DNA of 6,241 nucleotides from Pseudonocardiaceae bacterium (GCA_025937115.1 JAICSB010000198.1:1-6241), one strand, 5' to 3'. Shown: positions 1-4,992, counted from the stretch's first letter. The notes: generated by a model from the sequence alone, not told the origin. Made by a program: numbers and translations.

Positions 1-246
1 GCCATGACCTCGGGCTCTCGGCTAGCCGGATATCCGACCGGCGGATGCGCGCGAGCGACTCCGCGACGGGGGGCCGGTCGTCGTCAGACCCCGCCGCGGC
101 AGCGAAGCAGGAGAGCGCGTGCCACCCGATCACGGTAGCCGGGACGCCCCGACGGCACGCAACCGCCTCCCGGATGCTGGGAAGCAGTCATGGCAGATTC
201 TCAGGAACTTGCGCGGTGAGCACTCGTGCACCCAACGTGTTGCCCG

Positions 247-262
247 TGGCAGACTTCTGCCA
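247..262. promoter_or_regulatory. Perfect palindrome over the start codon of the small membrane protein
   Basis: TGGCAGA (247-253) and TCTGCCA (256-262) are perfect inverted repeats separated by CT, and the last base is the A of the ATG at 262. A further copy of TGGCAGA lies at 191-197. The site could be a repressor operator or, in RNA, a hairpin that hides the start codon. No Shine-Dalgarno sequence stands in front of this ATG. If translation starts at the GTG at 226 instead, the palindrome lies inside the coding region. The symmetry is seen directly; the function is inference. Confidence 0.4.
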
Positions 263-579
263 TGAGCTCAAGCCGCACAGCGGTCCGGGGGACGCGCACC
301 AAGATCGCCTCCGTCCTGGCGACTCTGATCCGGGTCGTGGGGGGCGTCATCGTCCTCATCCTGGTGGCGCACGTGGTGCTCTCGTTGGGCAACGCCAACC
401 CGGCCAACGGCATCACCATGTTCCTGACGTACTGGGCAGACCGGCTCCAGCTGGGCTTCCGCGGTCTGTTCAACCCGGTCGACCCCAGAACGCGCCTTGT
501 GGTCGACTACGGCATCCCCGCGGTCTTCTGGCTAGTCGTGACCTGGGTACTGGTCCGTCTGGTGCGGCGCCTCGGCTGA
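262..579 (+). CDS. Small membrane protein with two transmembrane helices, function unknown
   Basis: The predicted protein has 105 aa. A basic N-terminus (R5, R9, R12, K14) is followed by a first membrane helix at about 22-42 (VVGGVIVLILVAHVVLSL). A middle part of about 40 residues (NANPANGI, then YWADRLQLGFRGLFNP) leads to a second helix at about 84-101 (GIPAVFWLVVTWVLVRLV) and a basic end. The Asn/Pro turn after helix 1 and the conserved-looking WADRL...LF segment recall a small protein that I believe is widespread in actinobacteria and usually annotated as hypothetical; this is memory, not a search. The ATG at 262 is chosen because it gives a compact basic N-terminus. A GTG at 226 with a weak GGTGAG upstream would add 12 residues. 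It stands alone in the window, so context does not suggest a role. Confidence 0.72.
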   Translation: MSSSRTAVRGTRTKIASVLATLIRVVGGVIVLILVAHVVLSLGNANPANGITMFLTYWADRLQLGFRGLFNPVDPRTRLVVDYGIPAVFWLVVTWVLVRLVRRLG

Positions 580-707
580 TCCCCGGGGACCCCGCGGGTC
601 GCCCGCGATTGCCGGCGTATCGGGCCTGCCACCGCCGGTACCGATTTACCGCCAGCACCGGCGGCGGCGCACCGGTGAGCGACTATTCCGGGTGAATGAC
701 TGACTTT

Positions 708-723
708 CCACTCATTAGAGTGG
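708..723. promoter_or_regulatory. Inverted repeat, possible operator
   Basis: CCACTC (708-713) and GAGTGG (718-723) are perfect arms around ATTA. The short symmetric site fits a dimeric repressor such as a TetR- or GntR-type protein, or a small RNA hairpin. No regulator gene is adjacent, so this is only a candidate. Confidence 0.3.
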
Positions 724-800
724 CGCCCTGACTCACTGTAGTAGCACGCCTGAACCCGTGCCCGACTTCGGTGTATTGCCGGGAAGCTGACCTCCCACAA

Positions 801-818
801 AGTTACGGTCAGTTACCG
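801..818. repeat. Short direct repeat AGTTACsG, 10-bp period
   Basis: AGTTACGG (801-808) is followed by AGTTACCG (811-818). The 10-bp spacing puts both copies on the same face of the helix, as for side-by-side binding of a regulator. It may lie upstream of the operon promoter. The repeat is seen directly; its function is inferred. Confidence 0.3.
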
Positions 819-930
819 CTGTGAAAGGTCCCGCAGTGGCTGAGCGGCTTGGGATGCTGGCCCTACCCCTGCCGCTACCTTGCGTGCCAGCGCCTTTACC
901 CTCTGCCATCGGCCCAGCTCAGTATGGGTA

Positions 931-942
931 TGGTGATCACCA
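931..942. promoter_or_regulatory. 12-bp perfect palindrome, possible operator
   Basis: TGGTGATCACCA reads the same on both strands. It lies about 15 bases upstream of the large hairpin at 958-1002. A palindrome with no spacer is more likely a protein site than an RNA hairpin. No candidate regulator is encoded nearby. Confidence 0.3.
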
Positions 943-957
943 CTGGCGTCCCGAAAA

Positions 958-1002
958 CTGGCGAGAAATACCCGCGGAGGGCTCTGCGGACGTTCTCGCC
1001 AG
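958..1002 (+). other. Two-storey hairpin, possible structured RNA
   Basis: CTGGCGAGAA (958-967) pairs perfectly with TTCTCGCCAG (993-1002). Inside it, CCGCGGA (972-978) pairs with TCTGCGG (983-989), with one G-U pair, around a GGGC loop. The two stems are joined by a small internal loop (968-971 and 990-992). The 17 paired positions in 45 bases exceed what adjacent sequence shows. There is no T-run after it, so it does not look like an intrinsic terminator. It may be part of a leader or a small RNA; the strand is not certain because the symmetry is the same on both. Confidence 0.4.
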
Positions 1003-1133
1003 CCTCGCGGCGGTTCCCCGGCGGGTGAGGCCACTACACTCCGTCCACCACGGTCACCCACTTGCTTTCTTGGTCGACTTCGTCCAAGCTGCCGCGTACC
1101 TGACGGGAGCAGCTGCCCCGGGGAGGCGTGTTG

Positions 1134-1220
1134 ATGAAAGGAGGCCGTCCAGCGGCGACGGCCGTTGCGGCGACACTCATTTTGTCCCGCTACGACTCCC
1201 CGCCCAGCACGCTTCCCTAG
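1134..1220 (+). CDS. Possible 28-aa leader peptide before the heptad-repeat operon
   Basis: An ATG at 1134 is preceded by GGGAGG (1121-1126) at a spacing of 7 bases, one of the better ribosome binding sites in this part of the window. The frame encodes 28 residues: a basic start (MKGGRP), a small hydrophobic stretch (ATAVAATLIL) and a Pro/Ser-rich end. It stops with TAG at 1218-1220, which is 30 bases before the start of the next gene. The stop lies inside the 5' arm of the hairpin that hides the next gene's Shine-Dalgarno, so a terminating ribosome could open that hairpin. No family is recognisable at this length, and chance occurrence cannot be excluded. Confidence 0.4.
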   Translation: MKGGRPAATAVAATLILSRYDSPPSTLP

Positions 1221-1247
1221 CATGAAAAATTCTGCACTAAGGAAGCG
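1210..1247 (+). promoter_or_regulatory. Hairpin masking the ribosome binding site of the first operon gene
   Basis: CGCTTCC (1210-1216) pairs perfectly with GGAAGCG (1241-1247). After one C-A mismatch, TAG (1218-1220) pairs with CTA (1237-1239). The 3' arm contains the Shine-Dalgarno AAGGAAG (1239-1245) of the gene starting at 1251, so the folded RNA would block initiation. The 5' arm contains the stop codon of the possible leader peptide. The pairing is seen; control of translation is inferred. Confidence 0.45.
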
Positions 1248-1250
1248 GTG

Positions 1251-1955
1251 GTGGAGTTGGCTAGAACGGATGCTCGATCCAGGGGATCTGGAGGAGCTGG
1301 ACTGTTCAACGTAGTCAGTGTGGTGATCCTTGTCGTCGGTGTCTTGGTCATCGGTATAGCGGCCGCGCTGCTCGCCCGAACCCTGGCGGCGGCACAGAGC
1401 ATTGACAAGAAGGCCCAGACGATCGCCGGAAACGCCGGCAACATCGATGTAGCGACCAACTCGGTCATCCAGTTGAACCGGACCAACGAGGTTGCCGCCT
1501 CGATCCTGCAGAGCGCGAAGCCGCTGCAGGGCCTGCTCAACACGACAGACGCCACCGCTCGGGACATCGACGGCTTGGCGAAGTCGATCAACACTACGGC
1601 GGGAACGATCAACGGCACGGCCGGGACGATCAACGGCGTGGCGACCACGATCAACGGCACCGCGCAGGGCATCAACGGCAACGTCGGGACCATCAACGGG
1701 ACCGCATTCACGATCAACAGCACCGCGAAGGGTATCGACAACCGTGCCTCGGCCATCCTTGATGTCGCCAACCGCATCGACGTCGATGCGGCGAACATCA
1801 ATGACGCGCTGTCCCGTACGGTCGTGATCGCTCACAACATCAGGACTGACTCCGGCAACATCCTCAACCAGGCGATCAGAGCTGAACTGACGTCGCGGTG
1901 CATCGATGCCAAGGTCCGTCTCAACCTGATCAACCCGCCGCAGCCGGGCTGCTAA
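1251..1955 (+). CDS. Membrane-anchored heptad-repeat protein, first gene of the operon
   Basis: The protein has 234 aa and no family that I recognise. A short basic N-terminus (residues 1-17) precedes one membrane helix at about 18-43 (FNVVSVVILVVGVLVIGIAAALL), predicting N-in, C-out topology. The rest is mostly a seven-residue repeat of form A-x-x-I-N-G-T. Ile recurs at 106, 113, 120, 127, 134, 141, 148, 155, 162, 169, 176 and 183, and again at 197 and 204, with Ala (once Val) three residues earlier in the central units. That puts small Ala and bulky Ile at the a and d positions of a coiled coil. Residues 51-72 form an earlier register, offset by one. The tail has two Cys (217 and last residue 234) around NPPQPG. 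GTG at 1251 is preferred over GTG at 1248 because AAGGAAG (1239-1245) is 5 bases away instead of 2. Confidence 0.85.
   Translation: MELARTDARSRGSGGAGLFNVVSVVILVVGVLVIGIAAALLARTLAAAQSIDKKAQTIAGNAGNIDVATNSVIQLNRTNEVAASILQSAKPLQGLLNTTDATARDIDGLAKSINTTAGTINGTAGTINGVATTINGTAQGINGNVGTINGTAFTINSTAKGIDNRASAILDVANRIDVDAANINDALSRTVVIAHNIRTDSGNILNQAIRAELTSRCIDAKVRLNLINPPQPGC
1587..1754 (+). repeat. Eight tandem 21-bp units encoding the Ile-Asn heptads
   Basis: ATC codons begin at 1587, 1608, 1629, 1650, 1671, 1692, 1713 and 1734, exactly 21 bp apart. The first seven are followed by AAC and the last by GAC. The core ATCAACGGCAC or a close variant is kept while the intervening codons differ. This is the DNA form of the protein heptads and suggests growth by duplication of 21-bp units followed by drift. 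Confidence 0.85.
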
Positions 1956-1968
1956 AGGAGGATGGAAG

Positions 1969-2703
1969 ATGACAACAACGCAATTCGATAGAACCTCGTC
2001 AACTGCACCTCCCGCCGCCTCGAGTTCGTTCGCTCGATTTCTGTGGATCTTCACCACGCTGGGCCTCATCGTCGTCATCGTCGTCATCGGCTTCCTGATC
2101 GGCATCGTCCGAGCGCTGGAGTCGATCGACAACGGCCTGTTCACGGCGTCGAGTTCGGTGACGGGCGCGACAGGTAACGTCCAACCCCTGCCCAACTACA
2201 TCCAGACGATCAACGCCGCGCTGACCGACATCGACACCTCGTTGAAGCCGATTCGCGGTCAGGTGGCCGACGCCACCGCGTCCCTGGTCTCGATCAGGGG
2301 CACGGCGCAGAACATCGACGCATCCCTGAAGGACACCTCCGGGTCGCTGGTCAACACTGCGGGATCGCTGGTCAACACTTCGGGAACGCTGGTCGGCGCC
2401 GGTCAGTCGGCGGCGGCCATCTCAACCTCCTTGGTTGACACCTCCAACGTGCTGCTCAACGTCCTCGGTCTCGCGCAGTCGATCGACGGCACGCTGGAGT
2501 CGATTCAGAACGCGGACAGCCGAGGCACCGCACTGGTGACCCCGCAGGTCAACTCGATCAACTTCGCCCTCATCGGTGCTGAGAACGACCTCAGCACCAT
2601 CAACCTGCAGCTCGCGGAGACCAACCGGCACCTGACCAACATCTGCACCTCACCGACCCTGTCCTTGCTTCCTCCGCTGCGGTGCGACCCGGCCCGACCG
2701 TAG
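1969..2703 (+). CDS. Membrane-anchored heptad-repeat protein, second gene of the operon
   Basis: The protein has 244 aa and is a paralogue of its neighbours by layout and short shared motifs. A Ser/Thr/Pro-rich N-terminus (1-20) leads into one membrane helix at about 24-47 (FLWIFTTLGLIVVIVVIGFLIGIV). Hydrophobic residues follow at heptad spacing: Ile or Ala at 81, 88, 95, 102, 109, 116, then Leu or Ala at 120, 127, 134, 141, 148, 155, 162. The jump from 116 to 120 is an a-to-d step of one coiled coil. IDASLK (116-121) and NVLGL (164-168) recur in the third protein. The tail has a Cys pair (226, 239) around LLPPLR, matching the Cys pair and PP of the first protein. The Shine-Dalgarno AAAGGAGG overlaps the preceding stop codon, 7 bases before ATG, so translation is probably coupled. 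Function is unknown. Confidence 0.88.
   Translation: MTTTQFDRTSSTAPPAASSSFARFLWIFTTLGLIVVIVVIGFLIGIVRALESIDNGLFTASSSVTGATGNVQPLPNYIQTINAALTDIDTSLKPIRGQVADATASLVSIRGTAQNIDASLKDTSGSLVNTAGSLVNTSGTLVGAGQSAAAISTSLVDTSNVLLNVLGLAQSIDGTLESIQNADSRGTALVTPQVNSINFALIGAENDLSTINLQLAETNRHLTNICTSPTLSLLPPLRCDPARP
2344..2406 (+). repeat. Three tandem 21-bp units encoding Leu heptads
   Basis: Units start at 2344, 2365 and 2386. The first two differ by one base (GCG against TCG in the sixth codon), and the third keeps CTGGTC but diverges after it. They encode SLVNTAG, SLVNTSG and TLVGAGQ. The near-identity of two units suggests a fairly recent duplication inside the gene. Confidence 0.75.
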
Positions 2704-2713
2704 GAGGTGACTA

Positions 2714-3616
2714 ATGGCACGACAACGCTTAACGTCGCAAGCCCTGCCAGGGATCATGCTTGTCATTGTGATCCTCTGGGCGCTGACTGCGGTGATCTTC
2801 CTGACCGGTATCTTGGCGGCGGCTAACCGGATTGAGAGCCGGGTCGGCCAGATCAACACTTCGCTGACGCCGATCAACAGCAAGCTCAACACGGTGCCGA
2901 TCCTCACCAAGGTTTCAGATACCGCAAACCAGATCCGGGATGCGGCTTCGAACCTCAGCCCGACGATCGGTCGCATCGCCGATTCGGCCAGCAGCATCGA
3001 CGCCAGCCTCAAGCAGGTGGGCGACACTGTTGGTCCGATCAACAAATCGGCGAAGCAGATCAACGTATCAGTGCTTTCGATCAACCAGGCGGTGGGAACG
3101 ATCGGTCCGGGATTGGCCAATGTTCTTGGCCTCACGGGAACGATCAATGCTTCCGTGCACTCGATCGACGGTGAGCTTTCCGGAACCCTGAACAATGTTT
3201 ACGACATCAGGGGTCGGGTTGCTCTGGTCACCGGCCAGGCGGATGACATCCTCAGGACCGCCAGGCAGATCCATGGCGACACGACATCCATCGGCGGTAT
3301 TGTGGGCGTTTCGGGTATCCCGCGCACGGTTAACGGTAATGCGCACGCGATTGAGACCACCCCGATCCTCCTGAGGTCGGCCAACGCAGGCGTGTTGCGG
3401 GAGATGGCAGCGGCATCTGCCCGGCAGGATCCCGCGGCGGGTCAGGCGATACTCCCGAACCTGGATCTGCTGCCGCAGATCTCGGCACTCGGGTTGCCGG
3501 AGTTGCCGGCGTTGGCTACCGGTCCGGTGCCGTCAATGCTGACCAGCCTGCTGAATCAGTTGCCGGTACTCGGTGACACCGGTGACCTCCTCAGCCAGGT
3601 GGTCGCACCGAAGTAG
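2714..3616 (+). CDS. Membrane-anchored heptad-repeat protein with Leu/Pro-rich tail, third gene of the operon
   Basis: The protein has 300 aa. A basic N-terminus (MARQR) and one membrane helix at about 14-36 (IMLVIVILWALTAVIFLTGILAA) predict N-in, C-out topology. Ile, Leu or Val then fall at 74, 81, 88, 95, 102, 109, 116, 123, 130, 137, 144 and 151 without a break, a 12-heptad coiled coil; an earlier register runs through 40, 47 and 54. IDASLK (95-100) and NVLGL (136-140) match the second protein. After about residue 240 the sequence becomes Leu/Pro-rich (LDLLPQISALGLPELPAL), unlike its partners, and there is no Cys. Anchor, long helix and Pro-rich tail recall Mce-type envelope proteins, but I see no MCE domain, so that is only a loose comparison. 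AGGAGGTGA (2702-2710), an extended match to the 16S rRNA tail, overlaps the previous stop codon and precedes ATG by 3 bases. Confidence 0.88.
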   Translation: MARQRLTSQALPGIMLVIVILWALTAVIFLTGILAAANRIESRVGQINTSLTPINSKLNTVPILTKVSDTANQIRDAASNLSPTIGRIADSASSIDASLKQVGDTVGPINKSAKQINVSVLSINQAVGTIGPGLANVLGLTGTINASVHSIDGELSGTLNNVYDIRGRVALVTGQADDILRTARQIHGDTTSIGGIVGVSGIPRTVNGNAHAIETTPILLRSANAGVLREMAAASARQDPAAGQAILPNLDLLPQISALGLPELPALATGPVPSMLTSLLNQLPVLGDTGDLLSQVVAPK

Positions 3617-3647
3617 CTCCACGCAGTTCGCACAACGGTCCCATCAG

Positions 3648-3681
3648 AGGGGCGTCGGCCACACCAGGTCGGCGCCCCTTT
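3648..3681 (+). terminator. Intrinsic terminator of the heptad-repeat operon
   Basis: A 13-bp stem (3648-3660 with 3667-3679, two of the pairs G-U) closes a six-base ACACCA loop and runs into TTT (3679-3681). It lies 31 bases after the stop codon of the third operon gene. The stem is very GC-rich (GGGGCG with CGCCCC), as expected for a strong terminator. Confidence 0.85.
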
Positions 3682-3735
3682 GCTGTGCCGTCGCGACAGA
3701 CGTCCGCGGGACCCCACTGACTGTGATCAATCGCC

Positions 3736-3948
3736 TACACTAAGTTATTGTTGCAATCGCCACCCGGATGGCTTACTTTCGAGGTTGCGTGACCACGGAG
3801 AGTGAGGGGGGACCAGCTCGGATCACCCTGGGGATTGCTGCCGAGCGCGGCGCTCGACCGCGCGCTCATAGGGGCTGCAGGCGATTCCGAGGCCGATCCG
3901 GGTTTTTTGGCTTTGCATGGCTCCTCCATCGGCCAGAAAAGGAGCGAT
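3736..3948 (+). promoter_or_regulatory. Structured leader of the 77-aa protein gene, riboswitch-like, class unknown
   Basis: A possible -10 (TACACT, 3736-3741) lies 207 bases before the ATG. A second candidate promoter is TTGCAA (3751-3756) and TACTTT (3774-3779), 17 bp apart, giving a leader of about 165 nt. Pairings seen: AATCGCC (3755-3761) with GGCGATT (3880-3886); ACCCGGAT (3762-3769) with ATCCGGGT (3896-3903), which crosses the first; GCTCGG (3816-3821) with CCGAGC (3841-3846); CGAGCG with CGCTCG (3842-3856), which competes with the previous stem; GGCCGAT (3891-3897) with ATCGGCC (3928-3934). A T6 run lies at 3903-3908. Crossing and competing stems are typical of RNA switches. I looked for signatures of the c-di-AMP (ydaO), cobalamin, TPP and c-di-GMP classes and did not find them. 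The first two pairings exist only if the upstream promoter is used. Confidence 0.45.
3920..3945 (+). promoter_or_regulatory. Hairpin hiding the Shine-Dalgarno of the 77-aa protein gene
   Basis: GCTCCT (3920-3925) pairs perfectly with AGGAGC (3940-3945), which holds the core of the ribosome binding site AAAAGGAG (3937-3944) four bases before the ATG at 3949. The 14-base loop includes ATCGGCC, which can pair instead with GGCCGAT at 3891-3897; the two folds are unlikely to coexist. This is the layout of a translational on/off switch, inferred from pairing alone. Confidence 0.5.
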
Positions 3949-4182
3949 ATGAGGGTTTCAGACGTCTTCACACTAGCTGCCGACAGCGGAAGTGGCAGCG
4001 ACAGCTACTCGAACTTTGGCTGCAGTGCTGGGGACTGTTACGCGGGGGATCACGGCGTCAACAGCTATCCTTACTACAGCGTCTACAATCCCTCCGTCAG
4101 GCCCAACAACGGGTACTACAACGGCGGCTTGCGCAACGAAAGTGCATCCCGCGGCGACGGATTCGACCGGATTCAGGGGTAG
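3949..4182 (+). CDS. Small Gly/Asn/Tyr/Ser-rich protein, function unknown
   Basis: The ATG at 3949 follows a strong AAAAGGAG with a four-base spacer and opens a 77-aa frame. The first 12 residues (MRVSDVFTLAAD) look like a short folded or leader segment. The rest is low in hydrophobic residues and rich in Gly, Ser, Asn and Tyr, with a Cys pair (C25-SAGD-C30) and a Tyr/Asn-rich middle (about residues 40-60). There is no signal peptide or membrane helix. Such a sequence could be a structural or spore-type protein, or the precursor of a modified peptide, but no peptide-modifying enzymes are encoded in the window and I know no homologue. The same frame is open upstream to a GTG at 3802, but that start lacks a comparable binding site. 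It has its own promoter region, is cut off from the operon by the terminator at 3648-3681, and is convergent with the hydrolase gene. Confidence 0.65.
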   Translation: MRVSDVFTLAADSGSGSDSYSNFGCSAGDCYAGDHGVNSYPYYSVYNPSVRPNNGYYNGGLRNESASRGDGFDRIQG

Positions 4183-4203
4183 CCCGCACCATGCGGCTCG
4201 CCC

Positions 4204-4254
4204 GGCGGTGGCCCGCGCTCCGGTCAGTTCGCGGCCGGGGATAAGGCCACCGCC
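4204..4254. terminator. Inverted repeat between convergent genes, probable bidirectional terminator
   Basis: GGCGGTGGCC (4204-4213) and GGCCACCGCC (4245-4254) are perfect 10-bp arms around a 31-base loop. They fill almost all of the 75-base gap between the stop codons of the 77-aa protein gene and the minus-strand hydrolase gene. No T-run follows on either strand, so the terminator role rests on position and stem strength. Confidence 0.5.
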
Positions 4255-4257
4255 TGG

Positions 4258-4899
4258 TCAGAGTTTCATCGCCTCCGCGTGCGCGGCAATCTGGATGTCA
4301 GTGCCCGCGGGGGCGAGCTCACGGAACAACCCGTAGTACTTCTCCGGGGTGGCCAAGATGGCCTGGTGAATCGGCACGGCGAGCGCCGGCGCGATGGCGC
4401 GAAGGTAATCCACCGCCTCGGAAACTTTAAGCCACGGCGCCGCGGTCGGCAGCAGCAGCAGGTCGATTTCCCGATCGGGCACGGTGAAGGAATCCCCGGG
4501 GTGCAGGACGGTGCCGCCGTCACCCGCTATCAGGTAGCCGTTATTCGGCACCACCGGGATATCCGGATGGATCACGCCGTGATCGCCGCCGATCACCTCC
4601 ACCGTCGTCCCGGCCAGTTCCAGTTGTTGCCCAGGGCCGGCCACTTGATGCGCGATGCCCGCCCCGGCCAACTGCGGCGCTGAGCCGGAGTCGACCAGCA
4701 GTTGCGCCGCTGGATTGGCGGCCAGCAACCCGGGCATCCGGGTAAGGTCGAGGTGATCAGGGTGCTGGTGAGTCACCAGGATCGCGTCGAGTCCGGTGAG
4801 CTCGTCGAAGCCGGCGGAGTAGATCCCCGGATCCAGCAGCAATCGAGCCGTCCCGATCTCCACCAGCACGCAGGACTGCCCGAAATGCACGATCTGCAC
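4258..4899 (-). CDS. UlaG-like metallo-beta-lactamase-fold hydrolase
   Basis: The 213-aa protein has the metal-site signature of the metallo-beta-lactamase fold: THQHPDHLD with HxHxDH at residues 44-49, a further candidate His at 107 or 111 (GGDHGVIHPD), Asp136 in LHPGDSF, and His178 in VPIHQAI. The compact size and opening VHFGQSC...LLLDPG are typical of the UlaG-like group (Lactamase_B_3-like), whose members are predicted metal-dependent hydrolases, cytosolic here since no signal peptide is seen. The substrate cannot be told from sequence. The GTG at 4899-4897 is chosen because AGGAGG lies 8 bases upstream on the minus strand and the fold begins at once (QIVHFGQS). The frame stays open upstream to 5031, but that stretch is low-complexity and overlaps purS. 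The gene is divergent from purS, separated by 100 bp; a link to purine metabolism is not implied. Confidence 0.88.
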   Translation of the reverse strand: MQIVHFGQSCVLVEIGTARLLLDPGIYSAGFDELTGLDAILVTHQHPDHLDLTRMPGLLAANPAAQLLVDSGSAPQLAGAGIAHQVAGPGQQLELAGTTVEVIGGDHGVIHPDIPVVPNNGYLIAGDGGTVLHPGDSFTVPDREIDLLLLPTAAPWLKVSEAVDYLRAIAPALAVPIHQAILATPEKYYGLFRELAPAGTDIQIAAHAEAMKL

Positions 4900-4986
4900 G
4901 GATGTAACCTCCTGCGTTGGGCGCCCATCCCGGTGGGCCGCCGACGTTCTCACCGACAAGCGTGCCACGAAGCGGTCGAACCCAGG

Positions 4987-4992
4987 TAGCCT
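4987..4992 (+). promoter_or_regulatory. Likely -10 element of purS, leaderless transcript
   Basis: TAGCCT fits the actinobacterial TAnnnT pattern and ends 7 bases before the purS GTG at 5000, so transcription would begin at or next to the start codon. There is no Shine-Dalgarno sequence before this GTG, which agrees with leaderless translation. The -35 region is not recognisable. Confidence 0.5.

Larger units (their letters stand above)
580..1133. other. Long non-coding stretch with several inverted repeats
   Basis: No reading frame here has both a good start and coding-like composition. The first 90 bases hold GC-rich hairpins: CGCGGG-TCG-CCCGCG at 593-607, and CCGCCGGT (632-639) with ACCGGCGG (657-664). 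They may end transcription of the membrane-protein gene, though neither is followed by a T-run. Further along are the inverted repeats at 708-723, 931-942 and 958-1002 listed separately. A smaller hairpin, CTTGG...CCAAG, lies at 1069-1088. A possible -10 element, TACACT, is at 1035-1040, with no clear -35. The stretch is long for actinobacterial intergenic DNA and may hold the promoter and leader RNA of the operon that starts at 1251. Confidence 0.6.

Noticed and set aside
190..219. A nine-residue frame, MADSQELAR, with GGGAAG five bases upstream
   Set aside because: It is too short to judge and has no attenuator-like codon pattern; the binding site is only moderate.
45..695. A 216-codon plus-strand frame across the start of the window
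   Set aside because: It overlaps the small membrane protein in another frame, and its Arg/Pro/Gly/His-rich translation has no domain-like features.
825..860. A tRNA-like stretch containing GTGGCTGAGCGG, similar to a tRNA D-arm
   Set aside because: No matching acceptor stem, anticodon arm or T-arm (GGTTCGAATCC-like) follows, so it is not a tRNA gene.
821..1225. A 134-codon plus-strand frame in the long intergenic stretch
   Set aside because: It lacks a Shine-Dalgarno sequence, has mixed third-position bases, and runs through the two-storey hairpin. It reads as Pro/Ala/His-rich noise.
1222..1314. A 30-codon frame starting at ATG 1222 and overlapping the first operon gene
   Set aside because: No ribosome binding site precedes it and it lies out of frame inside a well-supported gene.
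813..2195. A 460-codon open frame on the minus strand opposite the first heptad-repeat gene and its upstream region
   Set aside because: It stays open because the repetitive, GC-rich plus-strand codons give few antisense stops. Its translation is Arg/Asp/Val-rich with repeats mirroring the plus-strand heptads, and the plus frame has the membrane helix, binding site and operon context.
1251..3616. Assignment of the heptad-repeat proteins as Mce proteins or chemotaxis receptors
   Set aside because: They share only an N-terminal membrane helix and long helices. I see no MCE domain, HAMP domain or receptor signalling hairpin.
3736..3948. A match to the c-di-AMP (ydaO) riboswitch, suggested by GGGGGGACC in the leader
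   Set aside because: The conserved CAGCTAACC-type segment and the GTGAATCC-type segment of that class are absent.
3768..4244. A 158-codon frame overlapping the 77-aa protein gene
   Set aside because: Arg-rich and featureless. The overlapping 77-aa frame has the strong ribosome binding site.
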